From Aphodovivens sp036306585 (lineage in GTDB: Bacteria > Actinomycetota > Coriobacteriia > Coriobacteriales > Eggerthellaceae): a DNA stretch of 64,000 nucleotides. This document shows positions 32,956-41,488 of the stretch, piece after piece (position 1 is the stretch's first letter; each line of letters starts with the position of its first letter). Under the pieces are notes generated by a model. The model saw only the letters and a program-made list of their open reading frames with translations. It made no database searches and was not told where the DNA came from. The stretch lies in contig JAXJZF010000006.1 of the NCBI GenBank assembly GCA_036306585.1, forward strand, positions 248,001-312,000, in the 5' to 3' direction. Position numbers and translations under genes: made by a program.

Positions 32956-33816
32956 GTGAACATCATCACCCATCAAGCCTTCGATGAAGAGCGCGCCTTG
33001 TACGGGAGCAGCGGCCTTGTCGTGGAGGATTGCACGTTCGACGGCCCTGCCGATGGAGAAAGCGCCTTCAAGGAGAGCTCGGACATCACGGTTCGCCGCT
33101 GCTTCATGAACCTGCGCTATCCGTTTTGGCATGATCATGGCCTGGCTATCGAAGACTGCGAGATGACCGAGTTGTGCCGGGCGGCGCTGTGGTATTCCGA
33201 TCATATCGAGATCGTTAGCACGAAGCTGCACGGTATCAAGGCGCTGCGCGAATGCCATAACGTCTCCATCCGCGATTGCAGCATCATCTCGCCGGAATTC
33301 GGCTGGTCCACCACCGACATCGTCATGGAGCGCACTACGGCAGAAAGCGAGTACTTCATGATGCGCGGTGCCAACCTGACATTTTCGGATGTGCGGTTTA
33401 AAGGCAAATATTCGTTCCAGTATGTCGAGAAAGCCACGTTCGACAACTGCGTCTTCGACACCAAAGATGCGTTCTGGCATAGCAAGAACGTTACGGTGCG
33501 CAACAGTGTGGTGAGAGGGGAGTATCTAGCGTGGTATTCCGACGGGCTCACACTGCAGAACTGCAAGATCGTCGGCACGCAGCCGCTGTGCTACGCCACC
33601 AATCTCATACTCATCGACTGCGAGATGGTCGATTGCGACTTGGCGTTCGAGAAGTCTCAGGTGGAGGCGACGGTCACCACTCCCATCGACAGCGTGAAAA
33701 ATCCTGCATCGGGCACGATCATTGCACCTGCGGTAGGCGGTGTCATCCGCGACGATCCGCGCTCCGAAGGCAAAGTGGTCATATGCCCCGACGGCCGCAG
33801 CGGCTCTGAGGCATAG
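32956..33816 (+). CDS. DUF3737 right-handed beta-helix protein
   Basis: A 286-residue protein of the DUF3737 family, built from about ten repeats of roughly 20 residues in which a hydrophobic strand is followed by Asp-Cys or Asn-Cys (VVEDCTF, TVRRCFM, AIEDCEM, SIRDCSI, TFDNCVF, LTLQNCKI, LIDCEM), typical of a parallel beta-helix. No signal peptide is present, so it is cytoplasmic. No catalytic set can be named. GTG 32956 has AGGAGGA eight bases upstream. The gene stands alone behind an AT-rich promoter region. Function unknown. Confidence 0.85.
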   Translation: MNIITHQAFDEERALYGSSGLVVEDCTFDGPADGESAFKESSDITVRRCFMNLRYPFWHDHGLAIEDCEMTELCRAALWYSDHIEIVSTKLHGIKALRECHNVSIRDCSIISPEFGWSTTDIVMERTTAESEYFMMRGANLTFSDVRFKGKYSFQYVEKATFDNCVFDTKDAFWHSKNVTVRNSVVRGEYLAWYSDGLTLQNCKIVGTQPLCYATNLILIDCEMVDCDLAFEKSQVEATVTTPIDSVKNPASGTIIAPAVGGVIRDDPRSEGKVVICPDGRSGSEA

Positions 33817-33836
33817 GCATGAATGCGTGAATGCAG

Positions 33837-33874
33837 CGAGCCCCATTCGCATCGGGCGGATGGGGCTCGTCTTT
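33837..33874 (+). terminator. Intrinsic terminator after DUF3737 gene
   Basis: Stem CGAGCCCCAT (33837-33846) with ATGGGGCTCG (33860-33869), 13-base loop, followed by TCTTTT. It lies in the gap between two convergent genes. Confidence 0.75.
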
Positions 33875-33898
33875 TCGATAAGGCGAATGATGCCGCTG

Positions 33899-35080
33899 CT
33901 ATCGTTTTCCGACGGTGCTGCCACGCATGAGGGAGGGTTGCTCGGGCGGCACAGAGAAAATTTCCTTGTTGATGCGGTCGAAGTATTCCAGGATTGGCAG
34001 GTTTTGCGGGCATGCCGCCTCGCATGCGCCGCACTGGATGCACTCCGTGATAAGGCTCTTGCCCGCGTTGAAGCGAACGACGAAACCCATCTGATAGCCG
34101 GCGGATGCGGCATCGCCGTAGTTGATGTAGTGATTCAGCACTGCAAGCGACTGCGAGATGCCGACATTCTTCGGGCATACCTTCGCGCAGTAGTCGCAGC
34201 TGGTGCACTGCACGGTGCCGCCTTCCGCTAGCACCGCGCGTGCGCGATCGATGGCTTCAAGCTCTACTTCGTTCAATGGTTTGAAGTGGGCGAACGCATG
34301 GCAATTGTCTTCCACTTGCTCGAGCGTGCTCATGCCGGAAAGCGTCACGATAATGCCCGGCTGGCTGGCGGTGAAGCGCAGCGCCGCTGTTGCGTAGGAG
34401 TCGTTAGGCAACGCTTCGTCGAGGATCGCCTTCACCGATTGCGGCGGGTCGGCGAGGATCCCGCCCTTTACCGGCTCCATGGCGATGACGGGGATGCCTG
34501 CTTTGCGGGCGATTTCGACGCATTCGCGTTCGCGGAAATCGGGGCTTTCCCAATCGTTGTAGTTTGCCTGCAGCTGGATGATCTCGGCTTCCGGATAGGC
34601 GGCGATGAAGCTCTCCAATTCCTCCGGCGTGCAGTGGGCGGAAAAGCCGATATGCTTTGCCAGCCCGCGTTCCTTCACGCTTTTAACGGATTCCCAGCAA
34701 TGGAATCTCTCGAACGCGGCGGTGCGCTGCCCGCCAAGGTTGTGCATCAGGTACACGTCCAGGTAGTCCACCCCTAAGACGGAAAGCGTCTCCTGCAGCT
34801 GGCGCTCAAGGTCCTCTGCGCAAGCGCAGCTGCTCCACGGCACGCACTTGGAAGCGATGATGTACGAGTCGCGCGGATGACGTTCGACTAATGCGGCATG
34901 CAAGGCCTTTTCGCTGTTCGGGTAGGCCCAAGCGGTGTCGAAATAGTTGCCGCCCGCTTCCATGTAGCAGTCGATCATGCGGCTGACCTGGGCGATATCG
35001 ATTGTGTCGCTTTCGCGCCCTTCAAAGCGCATGCACCCGAACCCAAGCGGGATGCCGATCTTGGAAACGTCGAACGCCAT
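33899..35080 (-). CDS. Aldo/keto reductase with C-terminal 4Fe-4S domains
   Basis: A 393-residue predicted oxidoreductase (COG1453 type). An aldo/keto reductase barrel (residues about 1-280) has GFGCMRFEG, the DTAWAYPNSE segment with Asp and Tyr, YIIASK and the YLMHNLGG His. It is followed by two cluster motifs, CTSCDYCAKVCPKNVGI and CIQCGACEAACPQNLPI, each giving four Cys. Such enzymes couple an Fe-S electron route to a barrel reductase in anaerobes; substrate unknown. Monocistronic, convergent with the DUF3737 gene. Confidence 0.9.
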   Translation of the reverse strand: MAFDVSKIGIPLGFGCMRFEGRESDTIDIAQVSRMIDCYMEAGGNYFDTAWAYPNSEKALHAALVERHPRDSYIIASKCVPWSSCACAEDLERQLQETLSVLGVDYLDVYLMHNLGGQRTAAFERFHCWESVKSVKERGLAKHIGFSAHCTPEELESFIAAYPEAEIIQLQANYNDWESPDFRERECVEIARKAGIPVIAMEPVKGGILADPPQSVKAILDEALPNDSYATAALRFTASQPGIIVTLSGMSTLEQVEDNCHAFAHFKPLNEVELEAIDRARAVLAEGGTVQCTSCDYCAKVCPKNVGISQSLAVLNHYINYGDAASAGYQMGFVVRFNAGKSLITECIQCGACEAACPQNLPILEYFDRINKEIFSVPPEQPSLMRGSTVGKR

Positions 35081-35208
35081 GAAGTCCCCTTTCTGCCGAC
35101 GAAAATGATCACATTATACGATCTGCGCAGCATCGTTTCGACAGGCAGTGCACCAGCTTCGCTTTAGGCTGGGGCTCCGAATCTTCTTGCGGGCGAGGGG
35201 CCGTGTTG

Positions 35209-35625
35209 TCAGCCGACGGGGTCTATCCTTTCGATCCTAAAGATCATGACGGCGGGGTTCATCTGAGGGAACGATGCCGCAACGCGTTCGTGCTCCTTCG
35301 CCGTTTCGCCGCTGTTTCGCACTAGGGACAACGAGAGCCGGGCTCCTGCTATGCGGTCTTTCTTCTCTGTGGCCTGAGGACGGGAGACACTGTACACTGC
35401 GCACGCGATGCCGGTTCTTTCGATATTGGCGCGGGTATGATTGTCTGCCAGGATGAGAATGAGATGGTCTTCATCGGGCATCGAGGGAACGAAGATCGCG
35501 GCATTCGGAGTGCCATCGGGGTTGACCGTTGCCACCACGCAGGTTCCTTCAAACGCAGATAGGGATGCTTTGAGCGCATCGGCATCCATGTCGGTGAATC
35601 TTCGCGTAGAGGTATCGTTGAGCAT
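35209..35625 (-). CDS. Pyridoxamine 5'-phosphate oxidase-like FMN-binding protein
   Basis: A 138-residue split-barrel protein. CVVATVNPDGTPNAAIFVPS corresponds to the first FMN-contact strands of the PNPOx-like fold, followed by LILILADNHTRANIERTG, the usual phosphate-side region. Too short for true PdxH. It probably binds FMN or a related cofactor (F420 or haem relatives exist) and reduces a small substrate. It stands alone in a 600-base interval between the Fe-S aldo/keto reductase and mscL. Confidence 0.75.
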   Translation of the reverse strand: MLNDTSTRRFTDMDADALKASLSAFEGTCVVATVNPDGTPNAAIFVPSMPDEDHLILILADNHTRANIERTGIACAVYSVSRPQATEKKDRIAGARLSLSLVRNSGETAKEHERVAASFPQMNPAVMIFRIERIDPVG

Positions 35626-35700
35626 GGAGCCCCCTCTCTTCGATTCGGAGCATGGAAGAAGAATAGCGCATGCTCGTCGATAGGTCCACCTGCCTCTGTT

Positions 35701-36177
35701 CTATCTCCGCGATTCGGGAGGGGCTGTCAACTCCGCGGTGCAATGAGGGCAGCGCGAGGCCCCGGGTTTCACCTCTTCGAGGCAGAAGGGGCAAATCTGC
35801 GGCTTGGGCGCGTCGTTTTGCTGCGCGCCGCATTCACCGGAGCCCCCAGCGGTCTTTCTCGCCGCATGAAGCGCTGTCTTCTTGGCTTTATCCAATAGCT
35901 TCAACGCAAAGAACAGGGTTAATGCCACGATAAGGAGATTCACGATAGATGAGAGAAATGCCCCGAAATCGAAAACGATGGACGTGCCCGGCACGCTCAC
36001 GGTGAGATTGGGCACGCCGTTGGTAGTTCCGGTGATGCAATTGATAAGCGGGTTGACGATATTGCCGGTGAACGAGGAGACGACAGTCGTGAATGCGCCG
36101 CCAATGATGACGCCCACTGCCATGTCGATGACGTTTCCCCTGTTCACGAAATCCTTGAATTCGGAAACGATGCTCAA
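35701..36177 (-). CDS. mscL: Large-conductance mechanosensitive channel with C-terminal zinc ribbon
   Basis: A 158-residue MscL, the pentameric tension-gated pore protecting against osmotic downshock. The N-terminal FKDFVNRGNVIDMAVGVIIGGAF helix (TM1, pore) and NLLIVALTLFFALKLLDKAKK (TM2) are clear. The tail adds CPFCLEEVKPGASRCPHC, a four-Cys zinc ribbon absent from the textbook E. coli protein. The TTG start at 36177 is chosen from AAAGGAG upstream; a frame nine codons longer lacks one. It is 30 bases beyond the MFS stop in the next minus-strand gene direction. Confidence 0.9.
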   Translation of the reverse strand: MSIVSEFKDFVNRGNVIDMAVGVIIGGAFTTVVSSFTGNIVNPLINCITGTTNGVPNLTVSVPGTSIVFDFGAFLSSIVNLLIVALTLFFALKLLDKAKKTALHAARKTAGGSGECGAQQNDAPKPQICPFCLEEVKPGASRCPHCTAELTAPPESRR

Positions 36178-36207
36178 TGCGGCTCCTTTGGTCGCGAGGT
36201 GCAATGC

Positions 36208-37845
36208 CTAGTTCTTCTCATGAGACAGCGTCTTGATCGCGGGCGTGGTGGCAAGTCCCAGAAGGACGACCACGGCGCCTACCGCATAGGCGAGGCGTAC
36301 GGAATCGTACCGCGACTTCTCCTCGATCGACACAAGCGCGTCACGCTCGTTGCTGCTCATTTGAATTCCTGCGATCTGGTCTTCGAAAACCTGGTTGCTT
36401 CCAAGGTCGATGCTAAGCGTCGAGATCTGGCTGTCGACTTGAGATGAGATCGATGCATCTGCCGCCGCGCCGGTGCGGACGCCGTTGGTGATGCCGAGCA
36501 GGAGGATTGCCCCGAGCAATGCGACGCCGAGCGCTTGACCGACATTGCGCATGGTGCTTTGGATTCCGCCAGATTGGGATGCCTCCCGCTCGGGAAGGGC
36601 GAGCGCCACCACGTTGCTTGCATGCGCGGAAACCGCGCCGGCGCCGACGCCTGCCATGAATGCGCCGCAATAGACGAGGACGGCGTTGGACCCTTCCTGG
36701 GTTACGGAAGCGGCCATGATGACCAACGCTGTCGCCATGGCGATGTATCCGAATTGGATGACGTGTCGAGGATTGGCTTTCGGGGCAAGCTTCGGAATTC
36801 CCAGCGCTAGCGCAAAAGTGGGTACCCCGGTCACGATGGAGATCGTTCCGACTTCGATCGGGGACCAATTGGACACAAGCTGAAGATACGGTGCCATAAG
36901 AATGGATTGGGCGCCCATGAAGAAGAACATAAGGGCGTTTGCCACCAAGCCTGCGAGCACCTGCGGCGTCTTCAGAAACGACTGGGGCAGCAAAGCTACG
37001 CCGTTTTTCTGCTCAATGCGCTTTTCGATGGGGGCAAGCGCAACGAGGACGATGAGCCCCGCCAATGCGACGGGAAGCGCAGGGGAGATTCCGAACAATT
37101 TGAACGGGCAACCTTCGAGCGGCTCGATAAGCCCCCAGGAAGATATGCTTGAAATGCCGATGAGGAAGAGGAATAGACCGGAAGCTGCAAGCGCGACGCC
37201 GATTCCATCGAAGTGCAGCTTCTCATCGGTTTGCCGGATGGCGGGCAATAGGAAGGAAGCGAGGAACACCGCCAGGAAATACGCGCAAAGCACCATGAAC
37301 GTCACATGCATGCCTGCTGCTTCCAGGATGACGCCGAGGGCGAGCGGCAACAGAGCCGACAAGCCCGATGCCGCTCCAATGCAGCCGAACGCGACCATTC
37401 TATTGGACCCCCGATAGAGCAGGGGGATGAGACCGAGGACCGATGGGATCATGAAGCTTGCGCCGAACCCGACTAGCACACGGCCTACCCAGATGAAGAC
37501 GGTCATGTTGGGGGAGACCGCCAGAACCGCCTCCCCTACGGCGCATAGCAGGATGCCGATGCGAAACGTTTTCTTCCAACCGATGATCGTGCCGGCCAGT
37601 CCTCCGGCTATCATGAACGCTCCGCCTACAAGCGGGTAGATCATGTTCGCCAACTGGATTTCAGAGGTGGTGGCTCCGAGGTCTTTCGTGAGGGCGGAGG
37701 CGGATAGCGACAGGGCGCCGCTGTCCCCGGTTGCCCCCATTTGCGCGAGGATGAGAATGATGATGGGGACGACGAGAAACTTCTCTTTCCCGGCAGGAGC
37801 GCTTCCCGTCTTTTTTTCTGCTGGCTTTGAAGCTTGCGCGGTCAT
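36208..37845 (-). CDS. MFS transporter, DHA2-like 14-helix, next to bile salt hydrolase
   Basis: A 545-residue major facilitator with about 14 helices, typical of the DHA2 multidrug group: GGLAGTIIGWKKTFRIG after helix 2, GRVLVGFGASFMIPSVLG in helix 4 and ASQSGGIQSTMRNVGQALG near helix 12. The long loop before the last helix (about 455-510) is hydrophilic and extracytoplasmic. It lies 40 bases downstream of the bile salt hydrolase gene on the same strand and is probably co-transcribed. A role in bile acid export or uptake is an attractive inference. The N-terminal 20 residues are charged. Confidence 0.87.
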   Translation of the reverse strand: MTAQASKPAEKKTGSAPAGKEKFLVVPIIILILAQMGATGDSGALSLSASALTKDLGATTSEIQLANMIYPLVGGAFMIAGGLAGTIIGWKKTFRIGILLCAVGEAVLAVSPNMTVFIWVGRVLVGFGASFMIPSVLGLIPLLYRGSNRMVAFGCIGAASGLSALLPLALGVILEAAGMHVTFMVLCAYFLAVFLASFLLPAIRQTDEKLHFDGIGVALAASGLFLFLIGISSISSWGLIEPLEGCPFKLFGISPALPVALAGLIVLVALAPIEKRIEQKNGVALLPQSFLKTPQVLAGLVANALMFFFMGAQSILMAPYLQLVSNWSPIEVGTISIVTGVPTFALALGIPKLAPKANPRHVIQFGYIAMATALVIMAASVTQEGSNAVLVYCGAFMAGVGAGAVSAHASNVVALALPEREASQSGGIQSTMRNVGQALGVALLGAILLLGITNGVRTGAAADASISSQVDSQISTLSIDLGSNQVFEDQIAGIQMSSNERDALVSIEEKSRYDSVRLAYAVGAVVVLLGLATTPAIKTLSHEKN

Positions 37846-37885
37846 GGTTCGTCCTTAATCGAATGGAATCGCGATGAGCCTGCCC

Positions 37886-38851
37886 TTAAGCTGCAGGCGT
37901 CACGAAAACAGGGCTTGAAGAGGAAGGATCTATGGAGGAAAGCGGGTATGCCCGGATGGTCGGGTCGCCGTACGTCGCGTGGTAATAGGTCATGGTATTA
38001 GGGGAGAAACAGCTGGTGTAGAGGGTCTTCTCATAGGAGCCGTCCGCCATCTTGGCGCAACCGTCGGGAACGGCTACGGAGCCGAGCGTTCGGTAGAGGC
38101 GCACTACGTTCGCCGTTTCGCCGGATTGGATGGGGTAGTGGCTGTTCACGAACGCCGCTTTGACGAAACGGGCGGGTCCGCTGTAATCGCCGGGAATCCC
38201 CTGCATCCCCATGCCCGATCCGAAGGGGGCCAGGCTTGCTCGACCCCATGAGGCCTGCTTCGGCTCCTTGTCGCTCAAGGTGAGATAATTGCGCAGGTTC
38301 GTTCTCTGCCAAGCGAAATCAGGCTCGTTGGTCAGGACATCCGCGTCGTCGTTCCAAACTTTCAATCCCGACTCCATGCATTCGACCACGATGCTTTCCT
38401 TGGCGTCCCCGATAAACCAGTGGAGGTTGGCGACGGGCAGCTGCTCGTTGACGGGCTTCGCGACGATTGCCGCTTTGCCGAGCGCCTGGCGGACTTCGTC
38501 GACGTTGGAGAAATTTCGAGCCACCCAAAATGGGAATTCGTATGCGGCGATATTGATGCGTCCTTCCACGCTTGCCTCGGCATAGTGGGCGCTTTGCGGG
38601 AAATTGAGTCCCGCGACGGCGAGGCCTGCATCGTTGCCGCAGTCGAAATAAAGGGGGATCCCCTCCACTACGATGCCCATGCCGATGACATCATGGGCGG
38701 AGGCGGGGTCATCCGGGCGTGTGAATGCGGCGGGGACTTTGGCGGATGCGGGCGTTGCGACAACACGCTCCCCATAGCTTTGGGTCCAGTCGAGGTTTCT
38801 TCCGAAGAACATGCATCCTTCCGCATCGACGAATCTTATGCCTGTGCACAT
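37886..38851 (-). CDS. bsh: Choloylglycine hydrolase (bile salt hydrolase)
   Basis: A 321-residue Ntn-hydrolase of the cholylglycine hydrolase/penicillin V acylase family, which splits glycine or taurine from conjugated bile acids. After Met removal Cys2 is the nucleophile; Arg18, Asp21, Asn175 and Arg228 fall at exactly the positions used in the clostridial enzyme, and the LNFP Asn is at 83. The loop near 211-213 reads GSG, where taurine-preferring lactobacillar enzymes are reported to have SRx. ATG 38851 has GGGAGAGG upstream; a 28-codon extension would bury Cys2 and is rejected. It pairs with the downstream MFS gene. Confidence 0.9.
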   Translation of the reverse strand: MCTGIRFVDAEGCMFFGRNLDWTQSYGERVVATPASAKVPAAFTRPDDPASAHDVIGMGIVVEGIPLYFDCGNDAGLAVAGLNFPQSAHYAEASVEGRINIAAYEFPFWVARNFSNVDEVRQALGKAAIVAKPVNEQLPVANLHWFIGDAKESIVVECMESGLKVWNDDADVLTNEPDFAWQRTNLRNYLTLSDKEPKQASWGRASLAPFGSGMGMQGIPGDYSGPARFVKAAFVNSHYPIQSGETANVVRLYRTLGSVAVPDGCAKMADGSYEKTLYTSCFSPNTMTYYHATYGDPTIRAYPLSSIDPSSSSPVFVTPAA

Positions 38852-39157
38852 GTCGACTCCTCTCCCTCCAAGAAGTTGGAACTGTCCATTGCGACCTTGG
38901 TCGCATCGTGCGGGGTGAGCGCGCTTAATGAACAATTATGGTCCCTGGCAGCAAGTATAGCGCGCCGGTTGGCGGACGGGATAAAAAGGGCGCATTGCCC
39001 TTGCCTTTTCGGGTACGGCAAGCGGGATGCCCCATGAAGCGAAGGTTTTTGGAGGTGCGGCTCTCTGCAGCGTTCGGCCGCCCCAGAGGAAATATCGCTT
39101 TAAAAGGCGGATCCATGACGCTATTGTTAACGGTGGGCGCTGTTTGGAGGGGTGGAA
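38852..39157. other. Intergenic region between bsh and antiporter
   Basis: A divergent gap holding the promoters of bsh (minus) and the antiporter (plus). One short hairpin AAGGGC/GCCCTT (38986-39002) is followed by a T-run on the plus strand. No gene is supported. Confidence 0.4.
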
Positions 39158-40381
39158 ATGGCAGAAGACTTCATATCCCTATTTGCGATTGCGGGCGTAG
39201 CGCTCGTCTGTCCGATTGCCGCGCGCCTTATGCCTGGCAAGCTGGTGCCGGAGACGGTTTTCCTGTTGATGGGCGGCATGGTGCTGGGTCCTCATTTGGC
39301 GGGGGTCATCCATCTTACCGAGCCCGTGCAGTTGCTCTCCGAGCTGGGGCTGGCGTTTTTGTTCCTGCTCGCCGGGTACGAAATCAACCCGTCGAGCCTT
39401 TCAGGGCATCATGGCAGGCGGGGGTTGGCGGCATGGGGCGTGTCTATTGCGCTGGCGTTCGCCGTCGTGCGCCTCTCGCCCGACTTCTCCATTAGCCATA
39501 TCGACGGGCTGTCCATGGCGATAGCGCTTACCACCACCGCCTTGGGAACGCTGCTGCCGATCTTGAAAGAGCGTGGGCTCTCCGGCACGCCGGTGGGCGA
39601 TGCCGTTTTGGCGTACGGAACGTGGGGCGAGCTGTGCCCGATCATCGCTATGGCCATGTTGCTTTCGGCAAGAAGCACCTGGCAGACGATGGGGGTGCTT
39701 GCCGCATTCGTGCTGATTGCCGTGATTGCCGCTGTCGTTCCCGCGAAGATGCATCGGGCAGGCAGCCGTTTGTTCGCCTTCGTTGGGAAAACACGCCATA
39801 CGAATTCGCAGACCCTGGTTCGCGCTGTCGTTGCCCTATTGGTGGGGTTGGTGTCGCTATCTGCGGTGTTCAAACTCGATATCGTGCTGGGGGCGTTCGC
39901 GGCGGGCTTTGTGCTACGCTATCTCGTTCCAAAAGGCGACCATGAGCTCGAGCGCAAGCTTGAAGGCATGGCGTTCGGCTTTTTCATCCCCCTGTTTTTC
40001 GTGGCGAGCGGCGCTAAGATCAACATCTTTGCCGTGTTCGACCAGCCTGCCTTGCTGGTGTCGTTCATTGCCATGCTCCTGCTCGTCAGAGCGCTCCCCA
40101 TCTTCGTCGCGCAAGGGGTTCGCAATCGCTCGCTGTCCAATGACGAGCGACTGGATGTGCATCAGCGCATCACGGTGTCGCTGTACTGCACCACGGCGCT
40201 TCCCATCATCGTCGCCGTGACCACGTTGGCTGTCGACGCTCAGGCGATGACGTCTGCCACGGCGGGCACATTGGTGGCGGCTGGTGCAATCACCGTGTTC
40301 CTCATGCCCCTTCTGGCAACGTTGGTTGATCGGGCGTTCGCGCGGCGGGAGACGGTTACCGCGCATGCGGAGGGGGACTAG
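39158..40381 (+). CDS. Cation:proton antiporter, CPA2/KefB-like membrane domain
   Basis: A 407-residue Na+(K+)/H+ exchanger with 12-13 helices. GGMVLGPHLAGVIHLTEPVQLLSELGLAFLF is the typical N-terminal repeat of CPA2 proteins; LDIVLGAFAAGFVLRYL and FFIPLFFVASGAKI mark the core domain where ions are exchanged. No C-terminal TrkA/RCK domain is attached, so gating must differ from KefB/C. ATG 39158 is preferred to GTG 39152 because GGAGG is eight bases upstream. Convergent with, and overlapping by four bases, the LysR gene. Confidence 0.87.
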   Translation: MAEDFISLFAIAGVALVCPIAARLMPGKLVPETVFLLMGGMVLGPHLAGVIHLTEPVQLLSELGLAFLFLLAGYEINPSSLSGHHGRRGLAAWGVSIALAFAVVRLSPDFSISHIDGLSMAIALTTTALGTLLPILKERGLSGTPVGDAVLAYGTWGELCPIIAMAMLLSARSTWQTMGVLAAFVLIAVIAAVVPAKMHRAGSRLFAFVGKTRHTNSQTLVRAVVALLVGLVSLSAVFKLDIVLGAFAAGFVLRYLVPKGDHELERKLEGMAFGFFIPLFFVASGAKINIFAVFDQPALLVSFIAMLLLVRALPIFVAQGVRNRSLSNDERLDVHQRITVSLYCTTALPIIVAVTTLAVDAQAMTSATAGTLVAAGAITVFLMPLLATLVDRAFARRETVTAHAEGD

Positions 40382-41382
40382 CTGCCGATGGGCGCCTTGC
40401 CATCGGACGCCGAACGGGAGCCGATGGGGCGGATGCTTCGGATCCTTCCTTCAGGCAGCGAGCTTGGGTAGGCCAGTTTGGCGATGCGCATGAACTCGTC
40501 AAGCGCATGCCACTGATAGGATCCCTCCTTGCAGCCGAATTGGATGCGATAACGAGCTCCGTGCGGCAAATCGAATGCTTGAAGTCGAGCGAGTTGATCG
40601 TCTGTCAATGTTGCTTCTGCGAGGTTTCGCGGGCAAAAGCATGCTCCCGTTCCGAGGGCGCATAGCGACAAGATGGTTCCTGCATTTTCGGAAAGGGCGA
40701 CGATCTTTGGCTTGATGCCCGCTTCTCGCAGAAGGCTTCTGCCTATGCTCCCGGCGATATCCTCTGAGTTGCCTAAAACGAACGGCATTCCTTCAAGCGC
40801 CTTCAGCCCCTGCTCTTCGATTGTTTGCGGTGACGGCGCGTCCGGGTTGCCGGAGGATGGATCCATTAGGTTTCGCGGGACGAGGAGGATAACTTCTTCT
40901 TCGTAGAAGCTATGGAGGGAAACGCCCGCGATGGATTTGGGGAACCGCGCGATGGCGAGATCGGTTTTCCCGTCGATCAGGTTTTGCTGGAGCTCGTCGT
41001 TGGTGGCTTCGACAAGCTCCACGCGAATGTTGGGATAGTCATTTTGGAAGCTGCGCACGATGATGGGCATCACCACTCGTCCTCGAGTGGATGCGACTCC
41101 GATGCGCAGCACGCCCCGTTGATTGTCCGAGATATCGCAGAATTCGCGCTGCAGGGCATCGAGGTCCTTTAAAAGCGTCTGCGCATGGCGAAGAAAGGCT
41201 TCTCCGGCGAAGGTGAGCTCCAAGGGCGTTTTCCTGACCACTAGCTGGCAACCCAGCTCCTTTTCCAAGGAGGCTATGTGCGAGCTGAGGGATTGCTGCG
41301 TGATGTGGAGCCTTCGCGCCGCCTTGGTGAAGCTGCGTTCTCGGGCGAGCGCGGCGAAGTATTCCATGCTTGAGAAATTCAT
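40378..41382 (-). CDS. LysR-family transcriptional regulator
   Basis: A 334-residue LysR protein. The N-terminal helix-turn-helix reads SFTKAARRLHITQQSLSSHIASLEKELGCQLVVRK (about 16-50), followed by the co-inducer-binding domain with the family-like RIGVASTRGRVVMPIIVRSFQNDYPNI. It is divergent from the NhaC-type antiporter across 106 bases that contain a CACAG/CTGTG palindrome, so this carrier is the likely target. The last bases overlap the convergent antiporter gene. Confidence 0.9.
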   Translation of the reverse strand: MNFSSMEYFAALARERSFTKAARRLHITQQSLSSHIASLEKELGCQLVVRKTPLELTFAGEAFLRHAQTLLKDLDALQREFCDISDNQRGVLRIGVASTRGRVVMPIIVRSFQNDYPNIRVELVEATNDELQQNLIDGKTDLAIARFPKSIAGVSLHSFYEEEVILLVPRNLMDPSSGNPDAPSPQTIEEQGLKALEGMPFVLGNSEDIAGSIGRSLLREAGIKPKIVALSENAGTILSLCALGTGACFCPRNLAEATLTDDQLARLQAFDLPHGARYRIQFGCKEGSYQWHALDEFMRIAKLAYPSSLPEGRIRSIRPIGSRSASDGKAPIGS

Positions 41383-41392
41383 TGTGCTTCCT

Positions 41393-41409
41393 CACAGTTT
41401 TTATCTGTG
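41393..41409. promoter_or_regulatory. Putative LysR operator
   Basis: Inverted repeat CACAG-N7-CTGTG placed between the LysR gene and the divergent NhaC-type gene; overlapping T...A positions fit the loose T-N11-A rule of LysR boxes. Assignment rests on position. Confidence 0.4.
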
Positions 41410-41488
41410 GAACATACCATATATAACAGTTTCAAATACGGCTGGCAAATGCCTATTCTTTCATCCGTCGTGAAGGAGAGGATTGTTG

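Noticed and set aside
37886..38935. Longer bile salt hydrolase with 28 extra N-terminal residues
   Set aside because: The enzyme needs Cys as residue 2 to be exposed as the N-terminal nucleophile; only ATG 38851 gives this.
38986..39010. Hairpin AAGGGC/GCCCTT followed by TTGCCTTTT
   Set aside because: Short stem in a divergent promoter region with no gene ending nearby; not convincing as a terminator.
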